Below, one piece after another: positions 35,612 through 43,447 of a DNA stretch of 57,553 bases (its first letter is position 1; each line of letters opens with the position of its first letter). The stretch comes from an uncultured Bacteroidia bacterium. Lineage in GTDB: Bacteria > Bacteroidota > Bacteroidia > Bacteroidales > UBA932. The translations under genes were made by a program, and so were the position numbers. The stretch covers positions 1 through 57,553 of the forward strand of contig CADAJF010000012.1 in assembly GCA_902788175.1 (NCBI GenBank), read 5' to 3'. The notes under the pieces were generated by a model. It saw nothing but the letters and a program-made list of their open reading frames with translations, was not told where the DNA came from and searched no databases.

Positions 35612-36397
35612 TTATCTGACTGTTTTCAATTCTGTGCCGCCGGGGACGGCAAGGCCTTCGGCGCTGCGGATAACGACTCCGGACGCCCCGTCGCGCAGGG
35701 CTGCGAACGCGTTGTCCAGTTTGGGAATCATCCCGTCCTGGATGCGGCCTTCGGCTTTCAGCCGGACATATCCGTCCGGATCAAGGGAAGGGATGACGCT
35801 GCCGATGTCATTCCGGTCATACAGCACGCCACCTAGCTCAAAACAATAAAAGAGCTTTGCGCCCAGAGCAACGGAAACCGCGGCAGCCATCGTGTCGGCG
35901 TTGGTGTTGAGCAGCTGGCCGGCGCCGTCGTGGTTGATGGCGCAGAAAACAGGGGTGAGGCCGGCATCCAGCAGTTGCCGGATCAGCTGAACATTAACGG
36001 AAGCGGCCGTAACGTCTCCCACAAAGCCGAAATCCACTTCCGTCACGCCGTCGGAGAGGGTGAGGGGCGGCCGCTTGCGGGCCGTAATCACGCTCCCGTC
36101 ACAACCCGACAGGCCGATGGCGTTGCAGCCGTGGCGCTGCAGCCGGGTCACGATGTCCTTGTTGCACCAGCCGGCATAGACCATCGTCACCACCTCCAGG
36201 GTCTTCGCGTCCGTGACGCGGCGTCCCTCGATCCGGACGGGCTCCACGCCCAGCGCCTTCTGCACCTGGCTGGCGCGGACGCCGCCGCCGTGGACCAGGA
36301 CCTTCGGCCCCTCCAAAGCCGCGAACTCGGCGCAGAAACGCTCCAGGGCCGCCGGATCGTCCACGACCTTTCCTCCTATCTTGTAGAGGCGGATCAT
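35612..36397 (-). CDS. argB: N-acylglutamate kinase
   Basis: A 261-residue amino-acid kinase-family protein with the KIGGKVVDD start, KVLVHGGGVRASQ near residue 33, FVGDVTAASVNV and NADTMAAAVSVALGAKL. It phosphorylates N-acetyl- or N-succinylglutamate. In Bacteroides-type pathways the intermediate is succinylated; the sequence alone does not tell which acyl group is used. The start overlaps the argF' stop by 4 bases. Confidence 0.93.
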   Translation of the reverse strand: MIRLYKIGGKVVDDPAALERFCAEFAALEGPKVLVHGGGVRASQVQKALGVEPVRIEGRRVTDAKTLEVVTMVYAGWCNKDIVTRLQRHGCNAIGLSGCDGSVITARKRPPLTLSDGVTEVDFGFVGDVTAASVNVQLIRQLLDAGLTPVFCAINHDGAGQLLNTNADTMAAAVSVALGAKLFYCFELGGVLYDRNDIGSVIPSLDPDGYVRLKAEGRIQDGMIPKLDNAFAALRDGASGVVIRSAEGLAVPGGTELKTVR

Positions 36398-37356
36398 AGG
36401 CTCTCCAGCATCCGTTTCATCACCACCTGTGCCGACACGGTGCGGTTGGCCGCCTCGGGGATTACGATGCTCCGGGGCGAGTCGATGACCGCGTCCGAGA
36501 CAATCATGTTGCGGCGAACCGGCAGGCAGTGCATGAAGAAGGCATTGTCGGTCACCGCCATGTGGCGCTCATCCACGGTCCAGCTCCTGTCCTTGCTCAG
36601 CACCTTCCCGTACTGCGCGGGATCCGTGACGCCGGGGCAGCTCCAGTTCTTGGCATAGACAAAGTCGGCTCCCTCCAGGGCCTTCATCTGGTCGTATTCG
36701 ACACGGGCGTTGCCGACGAAAGCCGGATCCAGTTCATACCCGCGGGGGTGCGTGATGACAAAATCGACATCGGCCGCATTCATCCATTCGGCGAAGGAAT
36801 TGGGCACGGCCTGGGGCAGGGAATTCGGATGCGGGGCCCAGGTCATCACCACCTTCGGCCGCTTCTTTTCCTTGTATTCTTCGATGGTGATGAGGTCGGC
36901 GAAAGCCTGGCAGGGATGCACCGTGGCCGACTCCAGGCTGATGACGGGCTTCCCGCCGTATTCGATGAACTGGCGGAGCACGCTCTCGTTGTAATCGAAC
37001 TCGCGGTCCTTCAGGCCGGCAAAGGAGCGGATGCCGATCAGGTCGCAGTAGCTGGTCATCACGGGGATGGCCTCGCGCAGGTGCTCGGATTTGTCGCCAT
37101 CCATCACCACGCCCATTTCGGTTTCAAGCTTCCAGCTGTCCTGGCCGATGTTGAGCACTATGGGATTCATCCCCAGGTTGAGTGCCGCCTTCTGGCTGCT
37201 CAGGCGCGTACGGAGACTGCTGTTGAAAAAGACCAGCATAATGGTCTTGTCCTGTCCAAGGTGCTTCCAGGCAAAAGGCGTGGCCTTCACCTGCCGGGCT
37301 TCCTCAAGCGCTGCGCCCAGGTCGCCGATGTCGTTGACGTGAAAGAATGTTTTCAT
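36394..37356 (-). CDS. argF': N-acylornithine carbamoyltransferase with Ser at the specificity position
   Basis: A 320-residue member of the N-acetyl/N-succinylornithine carbamoyltransferase group, clearly not classical OTCase: FFNSSLRTRLSSQKA near residue 43, TEMGVVMDGDKSEHL at 79-93, MTWAPHP near 180 and FMHCLPVRRNMIV near 280. I start it at 37356 (MKTFFHVND); the longer frame adds 19 unrelated residues and the chosen ATG overlaps the argD stop as ATGA. Counting from this start, residue 90 is Ser. This is the position reported to set specificity: Pro90 in the Bacteroides fragilis succinylornithine enzyme, Glu92 in the Xanthomonas acetylornithine enzyme. The substrate is therefore uncertain. 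Confidence 0.93.
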   Translation of the reverse strand: MKTFFHVNDIGDLGAALEEARQVKATPFAWKHLGQDKTIMLVFFNSSLRTRLSSQKAALNLGMNPIVLNIGQDSWKLETEMGVVMDGDKSEHLREAIPVMTSYCDLIGIRSFAGLKDREFDYNESVLRQFIEYGGKPVISLESATVHPCQAFADLITIEEYKEKKRPKVVMTWAPHPNSLPQAVPNSFAEWMNAADVDFVITHPRGYELDPAFVGNARVEYDQMKALEGADFVYAKNWSCPGVTDPAQYGKVLSKDRSWTVDERHMAVTDNAFFMHCLPVRRNMIVSDAVIDSPRSIVIPEAANRTVSAQVVMKRMLESL

Positions 37357-38477
37357 ACGAGTAGTTTGTTGAATGTTCTGAGGAAATGGTCTGCCTGGGC
37401 TTTTGTCAGGCACAGGGGCGGAAGAAGCCGGATCATATTCTGACCGGCGACCCCGGTGAAGATGTGGTTGTCATACAGCAGTGCCCGGCGCAGGGGAGCC
37501 ACAGATTCGGCCATTTCGATGCCAATCATCAGTCCCTTGCCGCGTACCTCCTTGATGCGGGGGCTTCGGGGCAGCGATGCCATGATATGCTCTCCGACGG
37601 AGAGTGCGTTGGCCATCAAGTCCTCCTGTTCAATGATGTCGAGAACGGCCAGCGCGGCAGCGCAGGCAAGGTAGTTGCCGCCGAAGGTAGTGCCCAGCAT
37701 CCCTTTCCGGGCCTGGAACTGCGGAGCAATCAGGATGCCGCCGCAGGGGAAGCCGTTGGCAATCCCCTTACCCATCGTGATGATGTCCGGACGGACGCCC
37801 GTCCACTGGTGGGCGAAGAACTTGCCGGTGCGGCCGTAACCGCTCTGCACTTCGTCCAGGATGAGGACGGCCCCGTGCCGCTTGCACAGCCGGGAAAGGT
37901 CCTGGAGGAATTCCTGCGAGGGCACATGGATGCCGCCGCAGCCTTGAATGCCCTCCACAATCACGCCGGCAACATCTCCCCGGGCAAGTTCCGCCTCCAC
38001 GGCGGCAGCATCACCCAGCTCGCAGAACGTTACCTTGTGTTGCGCGTTGAAAGGGGAGACGATGGCCGGATTGTCGGTCATTGCCACGGCACCGGAGGTG
38101 CGGCCGTGGAAGCTCCGGCGGAAGGCGATGATGCGGTCCTTTCCCGTGTGGAAGGAGGCCAGTTTGGCGGCATTCTCGTTGGACTCCGCGCCGCTGTTGT
38201 CCAGAAAAAGGGAATAGTCCCCGTAGCCGCTGGCTTCCCCAATGCGGCGTGCCAGTTCCTCCTGGAGCGGATTGCGCACGCTGTTGGAGTAGAATCCGAT
38301 CCTGTCCAGCTGCTCCTTGAGCGCGGCGACATAGCGGGGATGCGAATGCCCGACGGAGATAACCGCATGGCCGCCGTAAAGGTCCAGGTATTCCTGTCCT
38401 TTTTGGTCCCACACCGTGCAGCCCTGCGCCCGTACGGGCGTAACGTCGAAGAGGGAATATACGTCAAAAAGTTCCAT
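37353..38477 (-). CDS. argD: N-acylornithine aminotransferase
   Basis: A 374-residue class III PLP-dependent aminotransferase: LDLYGGHAVISVGHSHP near the start, NSGAESNENAAK near residue 94, LILDEVQSGYGRTG near 198 and the PLP Lys in TMGKGIANGFPCGG near 230. It interconverts N-acylglutamate semialdehyde and N-acylornithine. It starts 8 bases after argC and overlaps argF' by 4 bases. Confidence 0.95.
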   Translation of the reverse strand: MELFDVYSLFDVTPVRAQGCTVWDQKGQEYLDLYGGHAVISVGHSHPRYVAALKEQLDRIGFYSNSVRNPLQEELARRIGEASGYGDYSLFLDNSGAESNENAAKLASFHTGKDRIIAFRRSFHGRTSGAVAMTDNPAIVSPFNAQHKVTFCELGDAAAVEAELARGDVAGVIVEGIQGCGGIHVPSQEFLQDLSRLCKRHGAVLILDEVQSGYGRTGKFFAHQWTGVRPDIITMGKGIANGFPCGGILIAPQFQARKGMLGTTFGGNYLACAAALAVLDIIEQEDLMANALSVGEHIMASLPRSPRIKEVRGKGLMIGIEMAESVAPLRRALLYDNHIFTGVAGQNMIRLLPPLCLTKAQADHFLRTFNKLLV

Positions 38478-38485
38478 ACAGTCTG

Positions 38486-39433
38486 TTAAAATGCCGATGC
38501 CTTCAGCCTGAGGCCTGCCGTCTCGGGAAGGCCGGTCATCAGGTTCATGTTCTGAACCGCCTGTCCGGACGCTCCCTTGAGCAGGTTGTCAATTACGGAG
38601 GTGATTACCAGCGAGCTGCCGTGCTTTTCCGGGAATACGATGCATTTGTTGGTGTTGATCACCTGTTTGAGGTCTACCGGGCGGTCGGAAACGAAAGTGA
38701 ACGCCGCATCGGCGTAGTAATCCCGGTAGAGCTTCAGGACCGCCCCGCCGTCCAGCGGACAGTCCAGGGTGATGGAAGCGAAGATGCCGCGGGCATAGTC
38801 GCCCCGCATGGGGACAAAGCGGATGTCCTCAAAACCGAGGTTGCGCCGAATTTCCAGAAGGTGCTGGTGCTCAAATACTTTGTAGGTGGAAAGATTGCCT
38901 GTACGCCAGCTGAAATGCGTTGTGGCGGACGGCTTGACACCAGCGCCCGTAGCGCCGGTGAGGGCCGTCACGTGGACGCAGCCCCCCAGCAGGCCAGCGG
39001 CCGCCAGGGGCAGCAGGCCCAGCTGGATGGCCGTTGCAAAGCAGCCCGGATTGGCCAGCTTCTGCGCGGAGCGGATTTCCTCGCGCCGCCACTCGGGAAG
39101 GCCATAGACGTAGCCTTCGGCCCCGTCGCGGTAGTCCTGTGCCAGGTCCACTACCTTCAGGCCTGCCGGGCAGGCGTTTTCCGCCCAGAACTCCCGGCTC
39201 TTTCCGTGCGCCGAGCAGAGGAAAAGCACCTCCACGGAATGAAGGTCATAGCTTTCGCTGAAGCGCATCTGCGTGTCCCCGAAAAGGCCGCTGTGGACCT
39301 CCCAGAGCTGCTTGCCTGCGTTGCTGCCGGAATGCACGAAGGTGATTTCCACCTCCGGGTGGTTCACCAGGATGCGGAGAAGTTCACCCGCCGTGTACCC
39401 GGCGCCGCCGATAATGCCGATTCTCTTTTTCAT
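38486..39433 (-). CDS. argC: N-acyl-gamma-glutamyl-phosphate reductase
   Basis: A 315-residue ArgC with RIGIIGGAGYTAGELLRIL at the N-terminus, the active-site Cys in NPGCFATAIQLGLLPL near residue 130, and TGATGAGVKPSATTHF near 160. The start at 39433 is supported by the 4-base overlap with the GNAT stop; an upstream extension would duplicate GNAT coding sequence in another frame. It reduces N-acylglutamyl phosphate to the semialdehyde. Confidence 0.95.
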   Translation of the reverse strand: MKKRIGIIGGAGYTAGELLRILVNHPEVEITFVHSGSNAGKQLWEVHSGLFGDTQMRFSESYDLHSVEVLFLCSAHGKSREFWAENACPAGLKVVDLAQDYRDGAEGYVYGLPEWRREEIRSAQKLANPGCFATAIQLGLLPLAAAGLLGGCVHVTALTGATGAGVKPSATTHFSWRTGNLSTYKVFEHQHLLEIRRNLGFEDIRFVPMRGDYARGIFASITLDCPLDGGAVLKLYRDYYADAAFTFVSDRPVDLKQVINTNKCIVFPEKHGSSLVITSVIDNLLKGASGQAVQNMNLMTGLPETAGLRLKASAF

Positions 39434-39990
39434 ATTTCCGGATGATGGATGGTCAGATGTTCCCTGGGGTCGTACAGCAATCCGGTGCAGATGCACATCT
39501 TGTAGTCGTGGCTTTGCAGGATGTCAAAGTGGCGGCAGCCCTCGCAGCCCTTCCAGAACTCCGGATCGTCCGTGAGTTCGGTGAAGGGGACCGGCCGGAA
39601 GCCGAATTCATAGTTCATCTTCATCACGGCGGCACCCGTGGTGATGGAGAAGATCTTGGCATCCGGGAAGAGTTTGCGCGAGAGGATGAAAGTCTGCTCC
39701 TTGATGCGTTTGGCAATGCCCATACCGCGGAATTTGTGCGCGACGATGAGGCCGGAATTGGCGACGAAACTCTTTCCGCCCCAGGACTCGATGTAGGAAA
39801 AACCGGCGAATTCCCCTTCATCGGACAAGGCGATTATCGCTTTGCCGGCGAGAATCTTCTCGTCGATGTACTGCGGGGTACGGTTGGCGATACCGGTTTT
39901 GCGTTCAAGCGAGGAAATGTAGATTTCCCGGCAGATTTCTTCATTATAGCGGGTGTGGTTTGCATCGGCCACCATGACATGGATGTTCAT
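39430..39990 (-). CDS. GNAT acyltransferase, candidate N-acylglutamate synthase
   Basis: A 186-residue GNAT-fold protein with IIALSDEGEFAGFSYI as the central strands and HKFRGMGIAKRIKEQ near residue 85 as the acyl-CoA pyrophosphate loop. Near the C-terminus, CEGCRHFD and the Cys in KMCICTGLLYDP form a four-Cys set that could bind zinc. It is the first gene of the arginine operon, where an enzyme making N-acetyl- or N-succinylglutamate is otherwise missing, so I infer that it is the first committed enzyme, as for the equivalent GNAT in Bacteroides arginine clusters. No clear TAnnTTTG promoter was found upstream. Confidence 0.75.
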   Translation of the reverse strand: MNIHVMVADANHTRYNEEICREIYISSLERKTGIANRTPQYIDEKILAGKAIIALSDEGEFAGFSYIESWGGKSFVANSGLIVAHKFRGMGIAKRIKEQTFILSRKLFPDAKIFSITTGAAVMKMNYEFGFRPVPFTELTDDPEFWKGCEGCRHFDILQSHDYKMCICTGLLYDPREHLTIHHPEI

Positions 39991-40206
39991 AGGTATACAA
40001 TAAGGCCCCTAACGGCAAGACAAACCGAGATTGTCAATTGCTATTGTCGGGCGAAAATTCAAAAATGGGGACAGCACGCTGAATTTCCGGAGATGTGGGA
40101 GGGTTCTACGCCTCCTATCTTCGGTCTCGTCTGGAATATGAGCGGCTCACGAATGACATAATTTCTGCAAACATAATTAAAAATTTTTAAAATCTCAAAT
40201 AATAAT
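39991..40206. other. Intergenic block with a structured element upstream of the arginine operon
   Basis: No gene was found here. The stretch 40087-40124 folds on either strand: CCG, AGAT and GGAGG pair with CCTCC, ATCT and CGG around an 8-base loop GTTCTACG, with small internal loops. A second small palindrome, TGAGCGGCTCA, lies at about 40139-40149. The GC-rich block (about 40060-40160) contrasts with the AT-rich sequence on both sides, which looks more like an inserted or repeated element than an ordinary leader. Confidence 0.5.
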
Positions 40207-40238
40207 GAAAAAACTCGCGCAAAACATTTTTACGCGAG
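40207..40238 (-). terminator. Intrinsic terminator after the DUF456 gene
   Basis: On the minus strand CTCGCG, TAAAAATGTTTTG and CGCGAG form a hairpin with extra A-T pairing, followed directly by six T. It lies 28 bases after the DUF456 stop at 40266. Confidence 0.8.
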
Positions 40239-40265
40239 CATGTAAAGGGTATGCCAGAAAAGTTC

Positions 40266-40760
40266 CTAGAAGGCGTAAATCACAATGTAGAAGAGCATGA
40301 CGCCGGCGCAGATTAGTTTGGCGCCGGTGCCAAAAATGAAGCCCAGGAAAGCGCCGAAGGCAGATTTTACCGAATCCGCTCCGGTTTTGCCGTCCAGCAG
40401 GAGTTCTGCCAGGAAGGCACCCAGAAGGGACCCCAGGATCATGCCCAGCGGCGGGTAGATGAGGCCCAGGAAAAGACCGGCGATGGCCCCCAGGCCGCCC
40501 CATCGGCTGCCCCCTGTAAGGCGCGTAAAGTATGCGGGGACAATGTAGTCCAGGATGCTAACCAGGACCACTATGCCCAGCCACACCAGCAGCAGGGTGA
40601 TACCCATGGGTTCTCCTGCACCGTTGGAGCCGTCGCCCCAGATGTAAAGGAGCAGCATGCCCAGCCAGCTTAGAGGCGGCCCGGGGAGGGCAGGCACAAC
40701 ACTGCCGACGATCCCTACAATGCCCAGCACAATGGCCAGGATAGCGATAAAGGTTTCCAT
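40266..40760 (-). CDS. DUF456 family membrane protein
   Basis: A 164-residue, strongly hydrophobic protein with four to five predicted membrane segments and the glycine-rich GSVVPALPGPPLSWLGML signature near residue 18 typical of DUF456. A second glycine-rich repeat (GGLGAIAGLFLGLIYPPLGMILG) follows the motif GGSRWG. The function is unknown. It starts 3 bases after the aminopeptidase gene and is probably co-transcribed with it; a strong terminator follows. Confidence 0.85.
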   Translation of the reverse strand: METFIAILAIVLGIVGIVGSVVPALPGPPLSWLGMLLLYIWGDGSNGAGEPMGITLLLVWLGIVVLVSILDYIVPAYFTRLTGGSRWGGLGAIAGLFLGLIYPPLGMILGSLLGAFLAELLLDGKTGADSVKSAFGAFLGFIFGTGAKLICAGVMLFYIVIYAF

Positions 40761-40763
40761 ACG

Positions 40764-42149
40764 CTAGCGGGCCATGGCGGCTTCTACATCTTCCGGGCTG
40801 ATGGGCAGGCGGCCGTGACCCAGGCGGCGTGCGCCTTCCGGGGTGATGAGGATGTCGTCTTCCAGGCGGATGCCGCCAAAGTCATAATAGCCCTCCAGCT
40901 TGGCGTAGTTCACAAAGTTTCCGCCCAGGCCTTCCTTCTTGAATTTCTCTATCAGGGCCGGGATGAAGTAGATGCCGGGTTCGTCGGTGATGACGTGACC
41001 GGGGCACAGGCGGCGGGCCATGCGTAGCGAGCGAAGGCCCAGCTGCGTGGCGCGGGTCTGGTCCGGGTCATAGCCCACCAGGTTCTCTCCCAGGTCTTCC
41101 ATGTCGTGGACGTCCAGGCCCATGTTATGGCCCAGGCCGTGCGGCTGGAACAGACCGGCGATACCGGCTGCGAGCATCTCCTCCAGGTCTCCGTGGACCA
41201 GCCCCAGCGCGCTGAGGCTCTCCAGCATCTTGCGGGCCGTTGCCAGGTGTACCTCCCGGTAAGTGATGCCGGGCTTGCACAGGGAGTAGGCCAGTTCATT
41301 GCACTCATAGACAATCTGATAGATTTCCCGCTGCTTGGTGGTGAACTTGCCGCTGGTGGGATAGGTGCGCGTGAAGTCCGAGGCATAATGCTCATTGCTT
41401 TCTACGCCGGCGTCCACCACCAGCAGTTTGCCGGGCTCGATGATGGCAGCGTGCCCGTGGTTATGCAGGGTTTCTCCGTGCTGGGTGAGGATGGTGGGGA
41501 AGGCAGCGCCCCAACCCTTGGCCAGTGCCACGCCTTCCATCTTGCCCACGATTTCCTGCTCTACAATACCCAGCCGAATGGCGTCACGGGCTACGGAGTG
41601 CATCTCTATGCCCAGGTCACAGGCGTGGTCAAGCGCCTCTATCTCAATGTCTTCCTTGATAAGGCGCATGGAAACGACGGCCTTTATGAGGGCCTCTGAG
41701 GGCGCCGCACCCGGTAACAGGGCCGCCAGTTTCATGGTGTTGAAATAGCGGGTGGGCGGCAGGAAATGCACAGCCCTGCCGGACTTGCAGGCCAGCGCCA
41801 CGGCGTTACCCACAGCGCCATAAGGGGCCGAATGTTCCACCCCCGTGGAATCCGCCTTGGAACGGACCGACGGCTGGGGACCCATCCAGATAATATCGTC
41901 AATGTCAACGTCGTCTGCGTATAGAGTCTCTGCGCCGGAATCGATGTCCAGGGTGGCGGCCATCAGGGGTTCATCCAGGCCAAAATAGTACAGCCAGCAG
42001 CTCTCCTGGCGCCATTTGTAGTAATTGTCCTTGTACTGGGCCGGAGCCTCGGTGTTGCCGATAAAAAGAATCAGGCCGCTCTGGCCGGCCTCCCGCATCT
42101 TGGCCAGCAGCGTTTCGCGCCGGCGCACATATACTTCCTTTGCAAACAT
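40764..42149 (-). CDS. pepP: M24B aminopeptidase P-like Xaa-Pro peptidase
   Basis: A 461-residue M24B enzyme: an N-terminal creatinase-like domain and a C-terminal pita-bread domain with the metal ligands visible in LVVDAGVESNEHYASDFTRTYP near residue 243, HGLGHNMGLDVHD near 350, ITDEPGIYF near 405 and GIRLEDDILIT near 438. It removes the N-terminal residue from peptides with proline in position two. It is cytoplasmic, with no signal peptide. It is transcribed divergently from ahcY; a TATCTTTG motif lies 20 bases before the start. Confidence 0.93.
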   Translation of the reverse strand: MFAKEVYVRRRETLLAKMREAGQSGLILFIGNTEAPAQYKDNYYKWRQESCWLYYFGLDEPLMAATLDIDSGAETLYADDVDIDDIIWMGPQPSVRSKADSTGVEHSAPYGAVGNAVALACKSGRAVHFLPPTRYFNTMKLAALLPGAAPSEALIKAVVSMRLIKEDIEIEALDHACDLGIEMHSVARDAIRLGIVEQEIVGKMEGVALAKGWGAAFPTILTQHGETLHNHGHAAIIEPGKLLVVDAGVESNEHYASDFTRTYPTSGKFTTKQREIYQIVYECNELAYSLCKPGITYREVHLATARKMLESLSALGLVHGDLEEMLAAGIAGLFQPHGLGHNMGLDVHDMEDLGENLVGYDPDQTRATQLGLRSLRMARRLCPGHVITDEPGIYFIPALIEKFKKEGLGGNFVNYAKLEGYYDFGGIRLEDDILITPEGARRLGHGRLPISPEDVEAAMAR

Positions 42150-42169
42150 AGTTTATCGTTTATTTCCCC

Positions 42170-42198
42170 CAAAGATACGAAACTTTTTCGTAACTTTG
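42170..42198. promoter_or_regulatory. Back-to-back -7 elements for pepP and ahcY
   Basis: On the minus strand TATCTTTG (42177-42170) serves pepP; on the plus strand TAACTTTG (42191-42198) serves ahcY, whose ATG follows only 7 bases later, implying a nearly leaderless ahcY message. Neither has a clean TTTG at -33, so the assignments rest on the -7 motifs. Confidence 0.55.
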
Positions 42199-42205
42199 TG
42201 TCCTT

Positions 42206-43447
42206 ATGGAAAGTCACATCAAAGATATCAACCTGTGGGAAAGCGGAGAGCTCAAACTCAGCTGGGTCCGCAGCCACATGCCCCTGCTGGAGGGCATCCG
42301 GAAGGATTTTGAAAAAACGCAGCCGTTCAAGGGGCTCAAAGTAGCCCTGAGCATTCACCTGGAGGCCAAAACCGCCCACCTGTGTGAGGTTTTGGCAGCC
42401 GGCGGGGCGCAGATGTACATCACCGGCTCCAACCCCCTCAGTACGCAGGACGACGTAGCCGCCGCCCTGGTGCACCAGGGCCTGAATGTATTTGCCATCC
42501 ACGGCTGCAGCGAGGAAGATTATTTCCAGGACATCCGCCGCGTGCTGGAGGCAGGCCCCAACGTAATCATCGACGACGGAGGAGACCTGGTCACCACCCT
42601 GCACAAGGAGTTCCCCCAGCTGCTGGACCAGGTGATCGGCGGCTGCGAGGAAACCACCACCGGCATCCTGCGCCTGAAAGCGATGGATGCAGCAGGTGCC
42701 CTGAAATTCCCCATGATGCTGGTCAACGACGCCAATTGCAAGCACCTGTTTGACAACCGCTACGGCACGGGCCAGAGCGTCTGGGACGGCATCAACCGCA
42801 CCACCAACCTGATAGTGGCCGGCAAAACCGTAGTGGTGGCCGGTTACGGCTGGTGCGGCAAGGGCGTGGCCATGCGCGCCAAGGGCCAGGGCGCCAAAGT
42901 AATTGTGACAGAAGTAGATGCCGTGAAGGCCATGGAGGCCGTCATGGACGGTTTCAAGGTGATGCCCATGCTGGAAGCCGCGGCAGAGGGAGATTTCTTC
43001 GTGACGGTCACCGGCTGTGAGGATGTAGTGGGTCCGGAGCACTTCCTGCGCATGAAGGACGGCGCCATCTGCTGCAATGCAGGCCACTTCGATGTAGAGG
43101 TGGCGGTGGCGCGGCTCAAGGCCATGGCGGTGAGTCATCGGCCCGCCAGAAACAATATTGAGGCCTATACCCTGGAAAACGGCCGAACCATTTACATCAT
43201 CGCGGAGGGACGCCTGGTGAACCTGGCCGCCGGCGACGGTCACCCCGCAGAGATCATGGACATGTCCTTCGCCATCCAGGCGCTCAGCGCCCGCTACCTG
43301 GTGGAAAACCGGGGCAAACTTAGCCAGAACCTCAACCAGGTCCCCGCTGCCGTAGATCAGGAAGTGGCCCGCCGCAAACTGGAGGACTGGGGCATTGAGA
43401 TAGACCACCTTACCCCGCAACAGTCCCAATACCTTTACGGAGCGTAA
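42206..43447 (+). CDS. ahcY: Adenosylhomocysteinase, short form
   Basis: A 413-residue S-adenosylhomocysteine hydrolase: ALSIHLEAKTAHLCEVL near residue 45, the NAD-binding VVVAGYGWCGKGVAMRAKGQGA near 210, and ICCNAGHFDVE near 288. It splits S-adenosylhomocysteine into adenosine and homocysteine, relieving inhibition of methyltransferases. At 413 residues it lacks the roughly 40-residue insertion and the C-terminal KPDHYRY of the long bacterial/eukaryotic form and instead ends TPQQSQYLYGA, resembling the short archaeal/Thermotoga-type enzymes. Its stop shares a base with the nhaA start (TAATG). Confidence 0.94.
   Translation: MESHIKDINLWESGELKLSWVRSHMPLLEGIRKDFEKTQPFKGLKVALSIHLEAKTAHLCEVLAAGGAQMYITGSNPLSTQDDVAAALVHQGLNVFAIHGCSEEDYFQDIRRVLEAGPNVIIDDGGDLVTTLHKEFPQLLDQVIGGCEETTTGILRLKAMDAAGALKFPMMLVNDANCKHLFDNRYGTGQSVWDGINRTTNLIVAGKTVVVAGYGWCGKGVAMRAKGQGAKVIVTEVDAVKAMEAVMDGFKVMPMLEAAAEGDFFVTVTGCEDVVGPEHFLRMKDGAICCNAGHFDVEVAVARLKAMAVSHRPARNNIEAYTLENGRTIYIIAEGRLVNLAAGDGHPAEIMDMSFAIQALSARYLVENRGKLSQNLNQVPAAVDQEVARRKLEDWGIEIDHLTPQQSQYLYGA

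Noticed and set aside
39442-40161. A 239-codon plus-strand frame opposite the GNAT gene that runs into the intergenic block
   Set aside because: Most of it is antisense to a conserved GNAT gene that overlaps argC by 4 bases; the tail through the structured block has no coding signal or ribosome-binding site.
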